Of a stretch of DNA of 64,000 nucleotides, positions 33,420 through 41,961 are shown piece after piece. This DNA comes from Kineosporia babensis (GTDB lineage: Bacteria; Actinomycetota; Actinomycetes; Actinomycetales; Kineosporiaceae): positions 62,001 through 126,000 of the forward strand of contig NZ_JAJOMB010000022.1 in the NCBI RefSeq assembly GCF_021129305.1. Direction: 5' to 3'. Below the pieces are notes generated by a model, which was not told where the DNA came from, did not search any database, and saw nothing but the letters and a program-made list of their open reading frames with translations. Both the position numbers and the translations under genes were made by a program. Position 1 is the stretch's first letter. Every line of letters starts with the position of its first letter.

Positions 33420-34757
33420 CTAGACCCGGGGCCGGCCCAGCGCCCGGTACGTCCAGCCCGCGGCCCGCCAGGCCTGCGGGTCCAGGGCGTTGCGGCCGTC
33501 GAGCACGTTGCGGGCCCGGACGATGCCGGCCAGCTGGGCCGGGTCGATCGCCTTGTACTGCTTCCACTCGGTCAGCAGCAGCACCACGTCGGCGCCGTCG
33601 CAGGCCACCTCGACCTTGTCCTCGTAGTGCAGGTCGGGCCAGGCCCGGCGGGCGTTCTCCAGCGCGGCCGGGTCGGTGACCACGACCTCGGCCCCCTGCA
33701 GCCGGATCTGGGCGGCCACGTTCAGCGCCGGGGAGTCGCGGATGTCGTCGCTCTCGGGCTTGAACGCGGCGCCGAGCACCGCCACCTTGCGGCCCAGGAA
33801 CGTGCCGTGCAGCACCTCGCGGGCCAGGTCCACCATCCGGGTGCGGCGGCGCATGTTGATCGCGTCGACCTCGCGCAGGAAGGTCAGGGCCTGGTCGGCG
33901 CCGAGCTCACCGGCCCGGGCCATGAACGCCCGGATGTCCTTGGGCAGGCAGCCGCCACCGAAACCGAGGCCGGCGCCCAGGAACTTCGGGCCGATCCGCT
34001 CGTCGTGGCCGATCGCGGCGGCCAGCGCGGAGACGTCGGCCCCGGCCGCCTCGCAGACCTCGGCCATCGCGTTGATGAACGAGATCTTGGTGGCCAGGAA
34101 GGCGTTGGCCGCGGTCTTGACCAGTTCGGCGGTGGCGTAGTCGGAGGTGAGCACCGGGATCGTGCCGGTGGCGATCGGGTTGGCGTAGACCTCGTCGAGC
34201 AGGGCCTTGGTGCGGGCCGCCTCGTCCGGGTCGGCGGGCAGACCGTAGACGATCCGGTCGGGCCGCTGGGTGTCCTGCACCGCGTGCCCCTCGCGCAGGA
34301 ACTCCGGGTTCCAGGCCAGCATCGCGCCGGGCACGGCCTCGGAGATCATCGCGGCCAGCCGGGCCGCGGTGCCGACCGGGACGGTGGACTTGCCGACCAC
34401 CAGGTCGCCGGGCCGCAGGTACGGCAGCAGGGCCCGCACCGCCGCGTCCACATAAGTGGTGTCGGCGGCGAACTCCCCGGCCCGCTGCGGCGTGCCCACA
34501 CAGATGAAGTGCACCGTGGGCGCGGCGCCGTCGTGCGCGAGGGCCGCGACGTCGGTGGTGAACGAGAGCCGGCCGGAATCCATCGCCCGCTGCAGCAGTT
34601 CGGGCAGCCCGGGCTCGAAGAACGGGGCCTTGGCCCGGGTCAGGTCGGCGATCTTCCGCTCGTCGACGTCGACTCCGATGACCTCATGGCCGAAGTCGGC
34701 CATGCACGCGGCGTGCACGGCGCCCAGGTAGCCGCACCCCATGACTGATAAGCGCAT
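33420..34757 (-). CDS. ugd: UDP-glucose 6-dehydrogenase
   Basis: 445 residues. 'SVMGCGYLGAVHAACMADFG' is the NAD-binding start, then 'GKSTVPVGTAARLA', 'WNPEFLREGHAVQDTQRPDR' with the Glu of the active site, the catalytic Cys in 'GFGGGCLPKDIRAFMARAG', and 'LGAAFKPESDDIRDSPAL'. It oxidises UDP-glucose to UDP-glucuronate, a second uronic acid source beside the ManNAc enzyme. The ATG at 34757 begins the fold; the longer frame to 34889 is not needed. TACTCT ends six bases before the ATG on the minus strand, the pattern of a leaderless transcript. Confidence 0.93.
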   Translation of the reverse strand: MRLSVMGCGYLGAVHAACMADFGHEVIGVDVDERKIADLTRAKAPFFEPGLPELLQRAMDSGRLSFTTDVAALAHDGAAPTVHFICVGTPQRAGEFAADTTYVDAAVRALLPYLRPGDLVVGKSTVPVGTAARLAAMISEAVPGAMLAWNPEFLREGHAVQDTQRPDRIVYGLPADPDEAARTKALLDEVYANPIATGTIPVLTSDYATAELVKTAANAFLATKISFINAMAEVCEAAGADVSALAAAIGHDERIGPKFLGAGLGFGGGCLPKDIRAFMARAGELGADQALTFLREVDAINMRRRTRMVDLAREVLHGTFLGRKVAVLGAAFKPESDDIRDSPALNVAAQIRLQGAEVVVTDPAALENARRAWPDLHYEDKVEVACDGADVVLLLTEWKQYKAIDPAQLAGIVRARNVLDGRNALDPQAWRAAGWTYRALGRPRV

Positions 34758-34808
34758 GAATCGAGAGTATCGGTGCGATGAGACCGGCACGCGTCGTACG
34801 GGGTGCGA

Positions 34809-34814
34809 TACGGT
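34809..34814 (+). promoter_or_regulatory. Putative -10 box of the trpEG transcript
   Basis: TACGGT ends six bases before the ATG of the leader peptide, so transcription would begin at or next to that ATG and the leader peptide would be translated from a leaderless mRNA. No good -35 box is visible. Confidence 0.4.
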
Positions 34815-34820
34815 GTACGT

Positions 34821-34856
34821 ATGAGAATCAGCCGCACTTTCTGGTGGTTCGCTTAG
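34821..34856 (+). CDS. trpL: trp operon leader peptide (11 aa with tandem Trp)
   Basis: ATG at 34821 opens an 11-residue peptide, MRISRTFWWFA, with two adjacent Trp codons (34842-34847) and a TAG stop. It lies 128 bases before the anthranilate synthase start and is followed by mutually exclusive hairpins. Ribosomes waiting for charged tRNA-Trp would stall on the two codons and free the antiterminator. A Trp-rich leader peptide ahead of a fused trpEG gene has been described in Streptomyces venezuelae. Confidence 0.75.
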   Translation: MRISRTFWWFA

Positions 34857-34926
34857 TCGGCGGCCACCTCGCGTTGATTCGATTCTCATTCGTTTCTCAT
34901 CCGCGGCCGCCTCGTCGAGGCGGCCG
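34843..34926 (+). promoter_or_regulatory. Transcription attenuator upstream of trpEG
   Basis: Four segments can be read. GGTGG (34843-34847, the Trp codons themselves) can pair with CCACC (34864-34868) as a pause hairpin. GGCGGCC (34859-34865) can pair with GGCCGCC (34905-34911) as an antiterminator. The latter segment can instead form the terminator stem 34904-34913 with 34917-34926, followed by ATGGCATTT. When Trp is plentiful the leader is finished and the terminator forms; when Trp is scarce, stalling frees segment two to pair with segment three. Confidence 0.72.
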
Positions 34927-34983
34927 ATGGCATTTCTGCCCCGGTTCCGGCCGGCGGGGCGCCCCTGACCGAACAGGCGCCCA

Positions 34984-36936
34984 ATGTCCGATCATCAGCA
35001 ACAACCGTCCCGCGTAGGCGATCTCGTCACCCGGCTGGAGACGGCCGAGTCCTTCGCCGTGCTCTACCGGCCAGGTAGAAGCCCGGCCAGAGCCGAGATC
35101 CTCATCGGCACCGGGACCGAAGTCACCGCAATCCATGACCTTCCGCAGCCCGGCGGAGGAGGGCGGCCGGTGCTGGCCGCGGTCGGCTTCCGGCAGATCA
35201 CCGAGCGCGGCTTCGAGGTGGTGGACGACGACACGCCCATCCTCGCCCTCGAAGTGTCCGAACGGACCACCCTCGAGGTGGCCGAACTGCTGAGCGTGCT
35301 GCCCAAGGGCCCGGAAACCTTCGTGGAGAACGGCTTCGACGTGGCCGACGCCGCCTACGAACGCTCGGTCCGCGAGGTCCTGGAGCAGGAGATCGCGGCC
35401 GGCGAGGGTTCCAACTTCGTCATCCATCGCTGTCTGGAAGGCCAGCTCGATCTGGGACGGGAGCCACGCGCCCGAGCCGCGCTCGGCGTCCTCAATCGGC
35501 TCCTGCAGACCGAGCACAACGCCTACTGGACCTTCCTGCTGCACACCCCGCGCACCACTTTGGTGGGGGCGACGCCGGAGCGGCACGTGAGCCTGGAGTC
35601 CGGCGTGGTGTCGATGAACCCGATCTCCGGCACTTTGCGGCACCCGCCGGGCGGCTTCGCCGATGACGCGGCCAGAGAAGCTGCCCTGGAGGCGTTTCTG
35701 ACCGACGAGAAGGAACGCGACGAACTCGCCATGGTGGTGGACGAGGAACTCAAGATGATGGCGGCCGTCACCGAGAACGGCGGACGGGTGCGCGGCCCCT
35801 TCCTCAAACCGATGGCCCACCTCACCCACACCGAGTATGTGCTGGACGGCCACGCCACCGCCGACGTCCGAGACATCCTCGTGGCCACCATGTTTGCCCC
35901 CACCGTGACGGGAAGCCCGATCCGCAATGCCTGCCGCGTGATCGCTCGTCACGAGAAGCGTGGAAGGCGTTATTACGGAGGCATTCTGGCCCTGATCGAC
36001 ACCGACGAGAACGGCGGACAGCGTCTCGACGCGCCGATCCTGATCCGCACCGCCGAGATCACCCCCGACGGGAAGGTGCGGGTGGCCGCCGGCGCAACCC
36101 TGGTCCGCGGCTCCCGACCCGAGGCCGAGCTGGCCGAGACCCGTTCCAAGGCAGCCGGAATCATGGCCGCGTTGACCGGAACTTCAAGCAGAGGACGTTT
36201 GCGGTCGGGTCCGGACTCGCCCGACAAGTTCGCGGAGTTGCTGGCCAGCCGCAACCACACCCTGGCCCGTTACTGGATGCAGCCTTTCGGAACCGTCGAG
36301 TCGATGCCGGCCGGGGGCCGGGTCGAGGTGGTCAACGCCGAGGACGATTTCACCGCCATGCTCGGGCATTTGCTGCGCTCACTGGGCTTCACGGTGACCG
36401 AGCACTCCTGGGAAGCCCTGTCCGGCCCGATCGGCGACCACCTGGTCAGCACTTCCGACCCGGTGGTGCTCGGCCCCGGCCCGGGCGATCCGCGCGACCT
36501 CCTGGACCGGCGGATCCGGGCGCTGCGCTCGCTGGCCCAAGGCCGCCTGGCCTCCGGTCTACCCACTCTCGGCATCTGTCTCGGGCACCAGATCCTTTCC
36601 CTGGCAATGGGTTTCGTGGTGCAACGACTGCCCGAACCGGACCAGGGCAAGCAGCGCGGCATCAACCTCTTCGGCCAGGCGCACCGGGTCGGCTTCTACA
36701 ACAGCTTCGTGGTCGCCGCCCCGGACCAGCCGGTGGGTGACGTCAGCTTCGCACTGGACGAGAGCGGACAGCTGGTGCACGCCCTGCGCGGCCGGAACCT
36801 GGCCGGGTTCCAGTTCCACCCCGAGTCGGTACTGACCACCGAGGGCGGGCTGATCCTGGCGGCCGAACTGGCCCGGCTGGCGACCCCACGGACAGTGACC
36901 GATCCGCGCGCACCGGTCGCCGACGTCTCCAGTTGA
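34984..36936 (+). CDS. trpEG: Anthranilate synthase, fused TrpE-TrpG
   Basis: 650 residues. Residues 1-400 are a chorismate-binding domain ('LLHTPRTTLVGATPERHVSL', 'SMNPISGTLRHPPGG', 'DEKERDELAMVVDEELKMMA', 'FAPTVTGSPIRNACRVIARH', 'RRYYGGILALI'). Residues 440-640 are a class I glutamine amidotransferase with 'VLGPGPGDPRDLLDRRI', the nucleophile Cys in 'LGICLGHQILSLAMGF' and the His-Glu pair in 'FQFHPESVLTTEGG'. It makes anthranilate from chorismate and glutamine. The same fusion occurs in phenazine PhzE; the upstream Trp attenuator favours the tryptophan role. No other trp gene is nearby. Confidence 0.9.
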   Translation: MSDHQQQPSRVGDLVTRLETAESFAVLYRPGRSPARAEILIGTGTEVTAIHDLPQPGGGGRPVLAAVGFRQITERGFEVVDDDTPILALEVSERTTLEVAELLSVLPKGPETFVENGFDVADAAYERSVREVLEQEIAAGEGSNFVIHRCLEGQLDLGREPRARAALGVLNRLLQTEHNAYWTFLLHTPRTTLVGATPERHVSLESGVVSMNPISGTLRHPPGGFADDAAREAALEAFLTDEKERDELAMVVDEELKMMAAVTENGGRVRGPFLKPMAHLTHTEYVLDGHATADVRDILVATMFAPTVTGSPIRNACRVIARHEKRGRRYYGGILALIDTDENGGQRLDAPILIRTAEITPDGKVRVAAGATLVRGSRPEAELAETRSKAAGIMAALTGTSSRGRLRSGPDSPDKFAELLASRNHTLARYWMQPFGTVESMPAGGRVEVVNAEDDFTAMLGHLLRSLGFTVTEHSWEALSGPIGDHLVSTSDPVVLGPGPGDPRDLLDRRIRALRSLAQGRLASGLPTLGICLGHQILSLAMGFVVQRLPEPDQGKQRGINLFGQAHRVGFYNSFVVAAPDQPVGDVSFALDESGQLVHALRGRNLAGFQFHPESVLTTEGGLILAAELARLATPRTVTDPRAPVADVSS

Positions 36937-37009
36937 AGGTCTGGCTCTGCTCTAGATCTTTTTGATCTGAGCCCCGTCGCCAGCCCTTTGCGGGCCGTAG
37001 TGTGACCGT

Positions 37010-37996
37010 ATGCGCTTCGGATTGTTCATCCCGCAGGGCTGGCGACTCGACCTGGTCGGGATCGACGTCAGCGAACACTGGCCGACGATGCTCCGGGTGG
37101 CCCAGCTGGCCGAGGCCGGGCCCTGGGAATCGGTCTGGGTCTACGACCACATGCATACGACCCCGGTGCCGACCTCGGAGGCCACGCACGAGGCGTGGAC
37201 CCTGATGTCCGCGCTGGCCGCCACCACCAGCCGGATCCGGCTGGGGCAGATGTGCACGTGCATGGGCTACCGCAACCCGATGCACCTGGCCAAGATCGCC
37301 GCCACGGTGGACGTGATCTCGGCCGGACGGCTGGAGATGGGGATCGGCGCGGGCTGGTACGAGCACGAGTGGAACGCCTACGGGTACGGGTTCCCGGGGG
37401 CCGGCGACCGGCTCGGCATGCTCGCCGACGGGGTCGAGATCATGCGTCAGGCCTGGCAGAACGGGGTGGCCACGTTCTCCGGCGAGCACTACCAGGTGGA
37501 CGGCGCGCTCTGTTACCCCCAGCCGGTGCAGGCCGGCGGCATCCCGTTCTGGGTAGCCGGAGGCGGGGAGAAGAAGACGCTGAAGATCGCCGCGAAGTAC
37601 GCCTCGTACACCAACTACTCCGGTGACGAGGAGACCTTCCTGCACAAGTCCGAGGTGCTCGCCGGGCACTGCCGTGACCTGGGCCGGGACTTCGCCGAGA
37701 TCACCCGGACCGCCGACTACAACGTGATCATCGGCCGGGACGAGGCCGAGGTGGCCGAGCGGCTGGCGAAGCTGGAGGACCGGTACAAGCCGTTCATGGC
37801 GGCCGAGGCGGTGACCCGGACGGTCGACAACGTGCGCAACGCCGGGCTGATCGGCACCCCGGAGCAGATCGCCGAGCAGCTGCAGAAGATGAGCGGGCAC
37901 GGGCTGGAGTACTCGATCCTGTACTTCCCCGAGGTCGCCACCGATTCCAGTGGTGTCGAACTCTTCCAGAAGGAAGTCGTTCCGGCCCTGTCCTGA
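37010..37996 (+). CDS. LLM-class (luciferase-like) F420-dependent oxidoreductase
   Basis: 328 residues with the TIM-barrel pattern of the bacterial luciferase family: 'GLFIPQGWRLDLVG', 'VWVYDHMHTTPVPTSEATHE', 'ISAGRLEMGIGAGWYEHEWN', 'PFWVAGGGEKKTLKIAAKYA'. The last blocks are typical of actinobacterial F420 users more than FMN users, and the genome makes F420 (fbiA, fbiB above). Substrate unknown. TAGTGT ends six bases before the ATG and no Shine-Dalgarno is visible, suggesting a leaderless mRNA. Confidence 0.85.
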   Translation: MRFGLFIPQGWRLDLVGIDVSEHWPTMLRVAQLAEAGPWESVWVYDHMHTTPVPTSEATHEAWTLMSALAATTSRIRLGQMCTCMGYRNPMHLAKIAATVDVISAGRLEMGIGAGWYEHEWNAYGYGFPGAGDRLGMLADGVEIMRQAWQNGVATFSGEHYQVDGALCYPQPVQAGGIPFWVAGGGEKKTLKIAAKYASYTNYSGDEETFLHKSEVLAGHCRDLGRDFAEITRTADYNVIIGRDEAEVAERLAKLEDRYKPFMAAEAVTRTVDNVRNAGLIGTPEQIAEQLQKMSGHGLEYSILYFPEVATDSSGVELFQKEVVPALS

Positions 37997-38086
37997 CGGT
38001 TTCGGCGCAGTGGTCACGCCGGCCGAGTGATTTGTGGCGCATCTGGTGGGGCGCGGATCGCGGTCGGCGTGATTACTCTCGAAGGC

Positions 38087-39250
38087 ATGAGCGACGTGGC
38101 TGACTTCCCGTTCTTCGCGCTGTCCGACGACCAGCGTGAGCTCCAGACCGCGGTCCGGGAGCTGTGCACCAGCAAAATCGCCCCGCACGCAGCCGCGGCG
38201 GACCTGAACGGGGAGTTCCCCCAGGCCTCGTACGAGGCGCTGAGGGCCGGCGACTTCCACGCCCCGCACATTCCCGAGGCCTACAACGGGGTCGGGGCCG
38301 ACGCCCTGGCCACCTGCCTGGTGATCGAGGAGATCTCCCGGGTCTGCGCATCCACCTCGCTGATCCCGGCGGTGAACAAGCTCGGCACCCTGCCGCTGAT
38401 GCTCGGCGGCAGCGAGGAACTGAAGAAGCGCTACCTGACGCCGGTGGCCACCGGCGAGGCGATGTTCTCGTACGGCCTGTCCGAGCGGGAGGCCGGCAGC
38501 GACACCGCCAGCATGCGCACCCGGGCGGTGCGCGACGGCGACGACTGGATCCTGAACGGCCAGAAGTCCTGGATCACCAACGCGGGCGAGAGCCGGTACT
38601 ACACGGTGCTGGCGGTGACCGATCCGGACGGCCGGCGCGGGCGCAACATCGGGGCCTTCGTGGTCGAGACCGGCGACGAGGGCTTCTCCTGGGGGGCCAA
38701 GGAGCGCAAGCTCGGGATCAAGGGCAGCCCCACTCGCGAGCTGCACTTCGACAATGTCCGGCTGCCCGGCGACCGGCTGGTGGGCCAGCCTGATGAAGGG
38801 CTGCAGCTGGCGCTGCGCACCTTGGACCACACCCGGGTGACGATCGGGGCCCAGGCGGTCGGGATCGCCCAGGGGGCACTGGACTACGCGGTGGGTTACG
38901 TGAAGGAGCGCAAGCAGTTCGGCAAGCATCTGGCCGAGTTCCAGGGCCTGCAGTTCATGCTGGCGGACATGGCGATGGCGGTGGAGTCGGCCCGCCAGAT
39001 GGTCTACGCGGCGGCCGCCAAGAGCGAACGGGGCGACCCGGATCTGGGCTTCTTCGGGGCGGCGGCGAAGTGCCACGCCTCGGACGTGGCGATGAAGGTG
39101 ACGGTGGACGCGGTGCAGTTGCTCGGCGGGGCCGGGTACGTGAACGACCACCCGGTGGAGCGGATGATGCGCGACGCCAAGATCACCCAGATCTACGAGG
39201 GGACGAACCAGATCCAGCGGCTGGTGATGGCGCGGGCCCTGCTGAGGTGA
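38087..39250 (+). CDS. Acyl-CoA dehydrogenase
   Basis: 387 residues, normal for the family. The N-terminal helical domain is followed by 'AMFSYGLSEREAGSDTASMR' and 'DGDDWILNGQKSWITNAGES' for FAD and substrate contacts, 'VGIAQGALDYAVGYVKERKQ' with 'FGKHLAEFQGLQFMLADMAM', and the catalytic Glu in 'ITQIYEGTNQIQRLVMARAL', the position used by short/medium-chain enzymes. It oxidises an acyl-CoA to the enoyl-CoA. The ATG at 38087 is preceded by TACTCT seven bases away. No other fatty-acid gene is nearby. Confidence 0.92.
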   Translation: MSDVADFPFFALSDDQRELQTAVRELCTSKIAPHAAAADLNGEFPQASYEALRAGDFHAPHIPEAYNGVGADALATCLVIEEISRVCASTSLIPAVNKLGTLPLMLGGSEELKKRYLTPVATGEAMFSYGLSEREAGSDTASMRTRAVRDGDDWILNGQKSWITNAGESRYYTVLAVTDPDGRRGRNIGAFVVETGDEGFSWGAKERKLGIKGSPTRELHFDNVRLPGDRLVGQPDEGLQLALRTLDHTRVTIGAQAVGIAQGALDYAVGYVKERKQFGKHLAEFQGLQFMLADMAMAVESARQMVYAAAAKSERGDPDLGFFGAAAKCHASDVAMKVTVDAVQLLGGAGYVNDHPVERMMRDAKITQIYEGTNQIQRLVMARALLR

Positions 39251-39261
39251 TGACCAAGGCC

Positions 39262-39298
39262 ACAAAGCCCAGTTCATCAACTGGTTAGAGGGCTTTGT
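39262..39298 (+). terminator. Terminator-like hairpin after acyl-CoA dehydrogenase
   Basis: ACAAAGCCC (39262-39270) pairs with GGGCTTTGT (39290-39298); a small AGTT/AACT stem sits in the loop. It lies 12 bases after the dehydrogenase stop and separates it from the type VII-like cassette. Confidence 0.6.
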
Positions 39299-39340
39299 TA
39301 GGGTCCCGGCTCGACGTGTTTCCGGCGGAGCGAGGCGGTC

Positions 39341-39658
39341 TTGGGCGAGAAGGTCGAGGTTACGACCTCGGAGTTGACCGACAGTGCGGACAAGATTTCG
39401 GGCTTGGCCGGCCGCATGAAGAAGATCGCTCCCGAGTTCGACAGCATCCGCAAGGCCATGCCCGGCTCAGTTTCGGCTGACCTGGTCGCACTGGTGTCCG
39501 AGGGGCTCAGTACGGCTTTTGACCGCTGGGGAGAACAGGGGACCTCGCACGCGTCGAACCTGGACGTTGCAGCGGGTGCCTACGAAGCGACCGATCAGTC
39601 GGCGGCCGCGGACTACCGGGGACCGTTGTTGCGGCGCAGCACCATCCTGGACCGGTGA
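39341..39658 (+). CDS. EspC/WXG100-like type VII secretion target
   Basis: 105 residues from a TTG at 39341 with AGGCGG just upstream. It is a helical protein: an N-terminal 'VEVTTSELTDSADKISGLAG', a mid-helix with 'STAFDRWGEQGTSHASN', and 'AAGAYEATDQSAAADYRG', close to the A-x-x-Y-x-x-T-D pattern near the end of EspC-like ESX substrates. Such proteins usually pair with a larger WXG-type partner, and the next gene starts nine bases later. No secretion machine gene lies in the window. Family placement is from pattern only. Confidence 0.6.
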   Translation: MGEKVEVTTSELTDSADKISGLAGRMKKIAPEFDSIRKAMPGSVSADLVALVSEGLSTAFDRWGEQGTSHASNLDVAAGAYEATDQSAAADYRGPLLRRSTILDR

Positions 39659-39667
39659 TCTCGCATC

Positions 39668-41089
39668 GTGCCGATCGACTGGGAACAGGTGCGCAAGTGG
39701 AAGTCCGCGTCGCTGGACACCGGGGTGGACGAGGCCAACCGGATCGCTGACGCGATCGAGCGTGTGGACGAAGACCTGGCCAAGACCAAGACCCAGCAAT
39801 GGACGGGTGTCGCGGCTGACGCTGCTGGCACCGAGAAGCAGGCGCTCACCGGGCAACTGGAGAGCAGACTGCAGACCGTCACTGATCTGCGTAAGGCCCT
39901 TTCTGGCGCAGCCACGGCAATGACCGGCGTCGAGCGGGCAGTGGGCGACGCGGAGAGTTACGCGGAGAGCCGCGGCCTGCGGATCGCCGGGAACGGCTCG
40001 GTGACCGACGAGTTGGAGCCACCACTGCTCGATTCTCCGGCCGCCGCGAAGGAATACACGCTTGAACGCGACCTGATGGTCAAAGAGGCTGCGCGGCTGG
40101 TCGAGGAGGCGCTGAACAAGGCGGTCCAGCTGGATGTCGACCTCTCCGAGGGGCTTGCCGCCGCGATCACGCAGGTAGCCCCGTTCCTGCCCGCATACAC
40201 CTTGGCCAAGGCCGCCGCCTCGTACACCCCGAAAACCCTCGCCCTGACCCGCGGTGCCCTGGTGCCGACCTCAGCCATGCCCAAGTATCTCGAGTACCAG
40301 CGCACCTGGTCAGCCCTACAAGCTCTGCAGAACCAGAACCCGGGCGACCTGATGTCCCGGCTTCAGCACATCGATCTCGAAGGCCAGACGCTGAGTCTGG
40401 CCCGCAGCGGCGCCCACCTGCCTCTGGCCCAGCAGCAGCATCTGCTGGACGCCTCTCGCGGCCACTTCCTCTACAAGAGCATCCGCAGTTATCAGGGTGA
40501 TGCGGGTGCCATCAAGACCGTGCAGAACATGTATCCGGCGTTGTCCGAGGCGGATGTCCTGGGGAAGGTCACCATCCTGGACAAGCTGGGCCGGCCCGCC
40601 CGGCTGGCTGCTCCGTTCGTCTCCAAAGTGATGGGGCCGGTGGGGATTGCCACAGGTCTCGCGGACGTCCGTTCAGCTGTGACCGACGAAACGGCCTCGA
40701 CCACGGACCGTACTGTCAAAGGAGTGGGCGGCGTAGCCGGGACTGCCGCTGGAGCAGCCGTGACCGCGCTGGCGTTTGGCGCAACCGCCACTGTTGGAGC
40801 ACCAGTCTTAGCTGTGGCTGCTGTCGGCGGAGGCATCGTCGCAACCGGCGCCTACGCCTACGAACATCGCGAACAGATCGGCGATGTACTGGGCGCCGGC
40901 TGGGACACAGCCGGAAGGGCTACCGATGCGGTAGGAGATGCGGTGGGCAAGACGCCCGAAGCGGCAGGCGAATTGCGTGACCGCGCGGTCGGCGCCATCG
41001 GCAATGTCGCCGGCAAGGCCGCCGACGCAACCCTCAACGCCGCCGGTGGCGTGCAGCGGTTCATTCCTCGCCCCTTCATCCCCTGGTAG
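39668..41089 (+). CDS. Large WXG-like N-terminal protein, putative type VII substrate (473 aa)
   Basis: Starts at GTG 39668. Residues 1-105 resemble a WXG100 hairpin ('TQQWTGVAADAAGTEKQA', flanked by long helices). A helical middle follows, then an Ala/Gly/Val-rich hydrophobic stretch (about residues 345-400, 'GVGGVAGTAAGAAVTALAFG' then 'GAPVLAVAAVGGGIVATG') that could insert in a membrane, and an amphipathic tail ending 'FIPRPFIPW'. No toxin fold is recognised. The hydrophobic tail is reminiscent of effectors that cross or enter membranes, but the role is unknown. Codons are less G/C-biased than in flanking genes. Confidence 0.6.
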   Translation: MPIDWEQVRKWKSASLDTGVDEANRIADAIERVDEDLAKTKTQQWTGVAADAAGTEKQALTGQLESRLQTVTDLRKALSGAATAMTGVERAVGDAESYAESRGLRIAGNGSVTDELEPPLLDSPAAAKEYTLERDLMVKEAARLVEEALNKAVQLDVDLSEGLAAAITQVAPFLPAYTLAKAAASYTPKTLALTRGALVPTSAMPKYLEYQRTWSALQALQNQNPGDLMSRLQHIDLEGQTLSLARSGAHLPLAQQQHLLDASRGHFLYKSIRSYQGDAGAIKTVQNMYPALSEADVLGKVTILDKLGRPARLAAPFVSKVMGPVGIATGLADVRSAVTDETASTTDRTVKGVGGVAGTAAGAAVTALAFGATATVGAPVLAVAAVGGGIVATGAYAYEHREQIGDVLGAGWDTAGRATDAVGDAVGKTPEAAGELRDRAVGAIGNVAGKAADATLNAAGGVQRFIPRPFIPW

Positions 41090-41124
41090 CAAGCGCTTCC
41101 ACCGCCCGTGCCCACGATTTCAGG

Positions 41125-41961
41125 ATGCCCATGTATGACGTTCCGGTAGACGACCCAGCCTTCCCAGCGCTCGAAGCGAATTTTCCAGAGCCCTTGCGCA
41201 GGATCCGGCTCAGCTTGTTCGTCGCGGCTGAGGACCAGCCTCTGGAGCTCGGGTCCCTCACCGACGAGGAGATCGTGGCCCTCGATCCGGCGGCCGAATC
41301 CGGCATCGCGCCTCTTCCGTGGCTGAGCAGCGTGCCGGCCGAGTCGAAGGCCGCGGTCCTGGCCACGGCCCTTCGAGGCTTGGCAGCTCGCGGTCTCTAT
41401 CAGGCGCTTCCCGCTGCTGGGCCCCCGGCTCGTCTAGCCGGCGAAGCAGACGGGCGGCTGCTGGCTGTTCTGAGTATGCGCAGCACGGTTCCCGCAGTAA
41501 TCATCGCCGAAAGACATCGTGACGCTGCTGTGGAGTGGGCGCTGCTGTACCCGCAGCATTCAGACCTGTGGCTGCATGAAGTGGTCACCGGCAACGGGAT
41601 ACACACCTTTGCTTTGGGCCGGACCAGTCACTGGGTTGCGGAACTGGCCCGCTGGTGTGCTCCAGACACGAACACCACCCATCTCAGATCCGACGGGTAC
41701 CTGGTGCATCTGCCTGCTGGCGCCGTCGAAGGGCCTCGCATGGTCGTCAGCTGCCCCGTGACCAGCATCATTACCCAGTTCACGGTCGACCGGGCCAGCA
41801 ATGCTGTCACCGAGTCCTGGAGCGCGGTCCACAGCAGCACCGAAGAGATCTACCTGGCCAGCCCCGACTCCGACGGTGTGAACTACCACGGGTGCATTGA
41901 AGGTGATCTCCTGCGGCACTGGGAAGAGCTCACTGTCCGGACCACCGATCAGCGAAAGTGA
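41125..41961 (+). CDS. Hypothetical protein in the type VII-like cassette (278 aa)
   Basis: No signal peptide or membrane helix. Visible blocks are 'AVLATALRGLAARGLYQALP', 'LLAVLSMRSTVPAVIIAERH' and 'LHEVVTGNGIHTFALGRTSH', a mixed alpha/beta pattern. The length and the place after two WXG-like genes would suit an EspG-like cytosolic chaperone or an immunity protein, but I cannot recognise the family. GTGA joins its stop to the next gene. The ATG at 41125 is used; a second in-frame ATG is at 41131. Confidence 0.65.
   Translation: MPMYDVPVDDPAFPALEANFPEPLRRIRLSLFVAAEDQPLELGSLTDEEIVALDPAAESGIAPLPWLSSVPAESKAAVLATALRGLAARGLYQALPAAGPPARLAGEADGRLLAVLSMRSTVPAVIIAERHRDAAVEWALLYPQHSDLWLHEVVTGNGIHTFALGRTSHWVAELARWCAPDTNTTHLRSDGYLVHLPAGAVEGPRMVVSCPVTSIITQFTVDRASNAVTESWSAVHSSTEEIYLASPDSDGVNYHGCIEGDLLRHWEELTVRTTDQRK

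Noticed and set aside
36743-39280. Long antisense open frame (845 codons) over the LLM oxidoreductase and acyl-CoA dehydrogenase
   Set aside because: It is the shadow of two well-identified genes; the translation is His/Arg/Gly-rich without domains, as expected when third codon positions are nearly all G or C.
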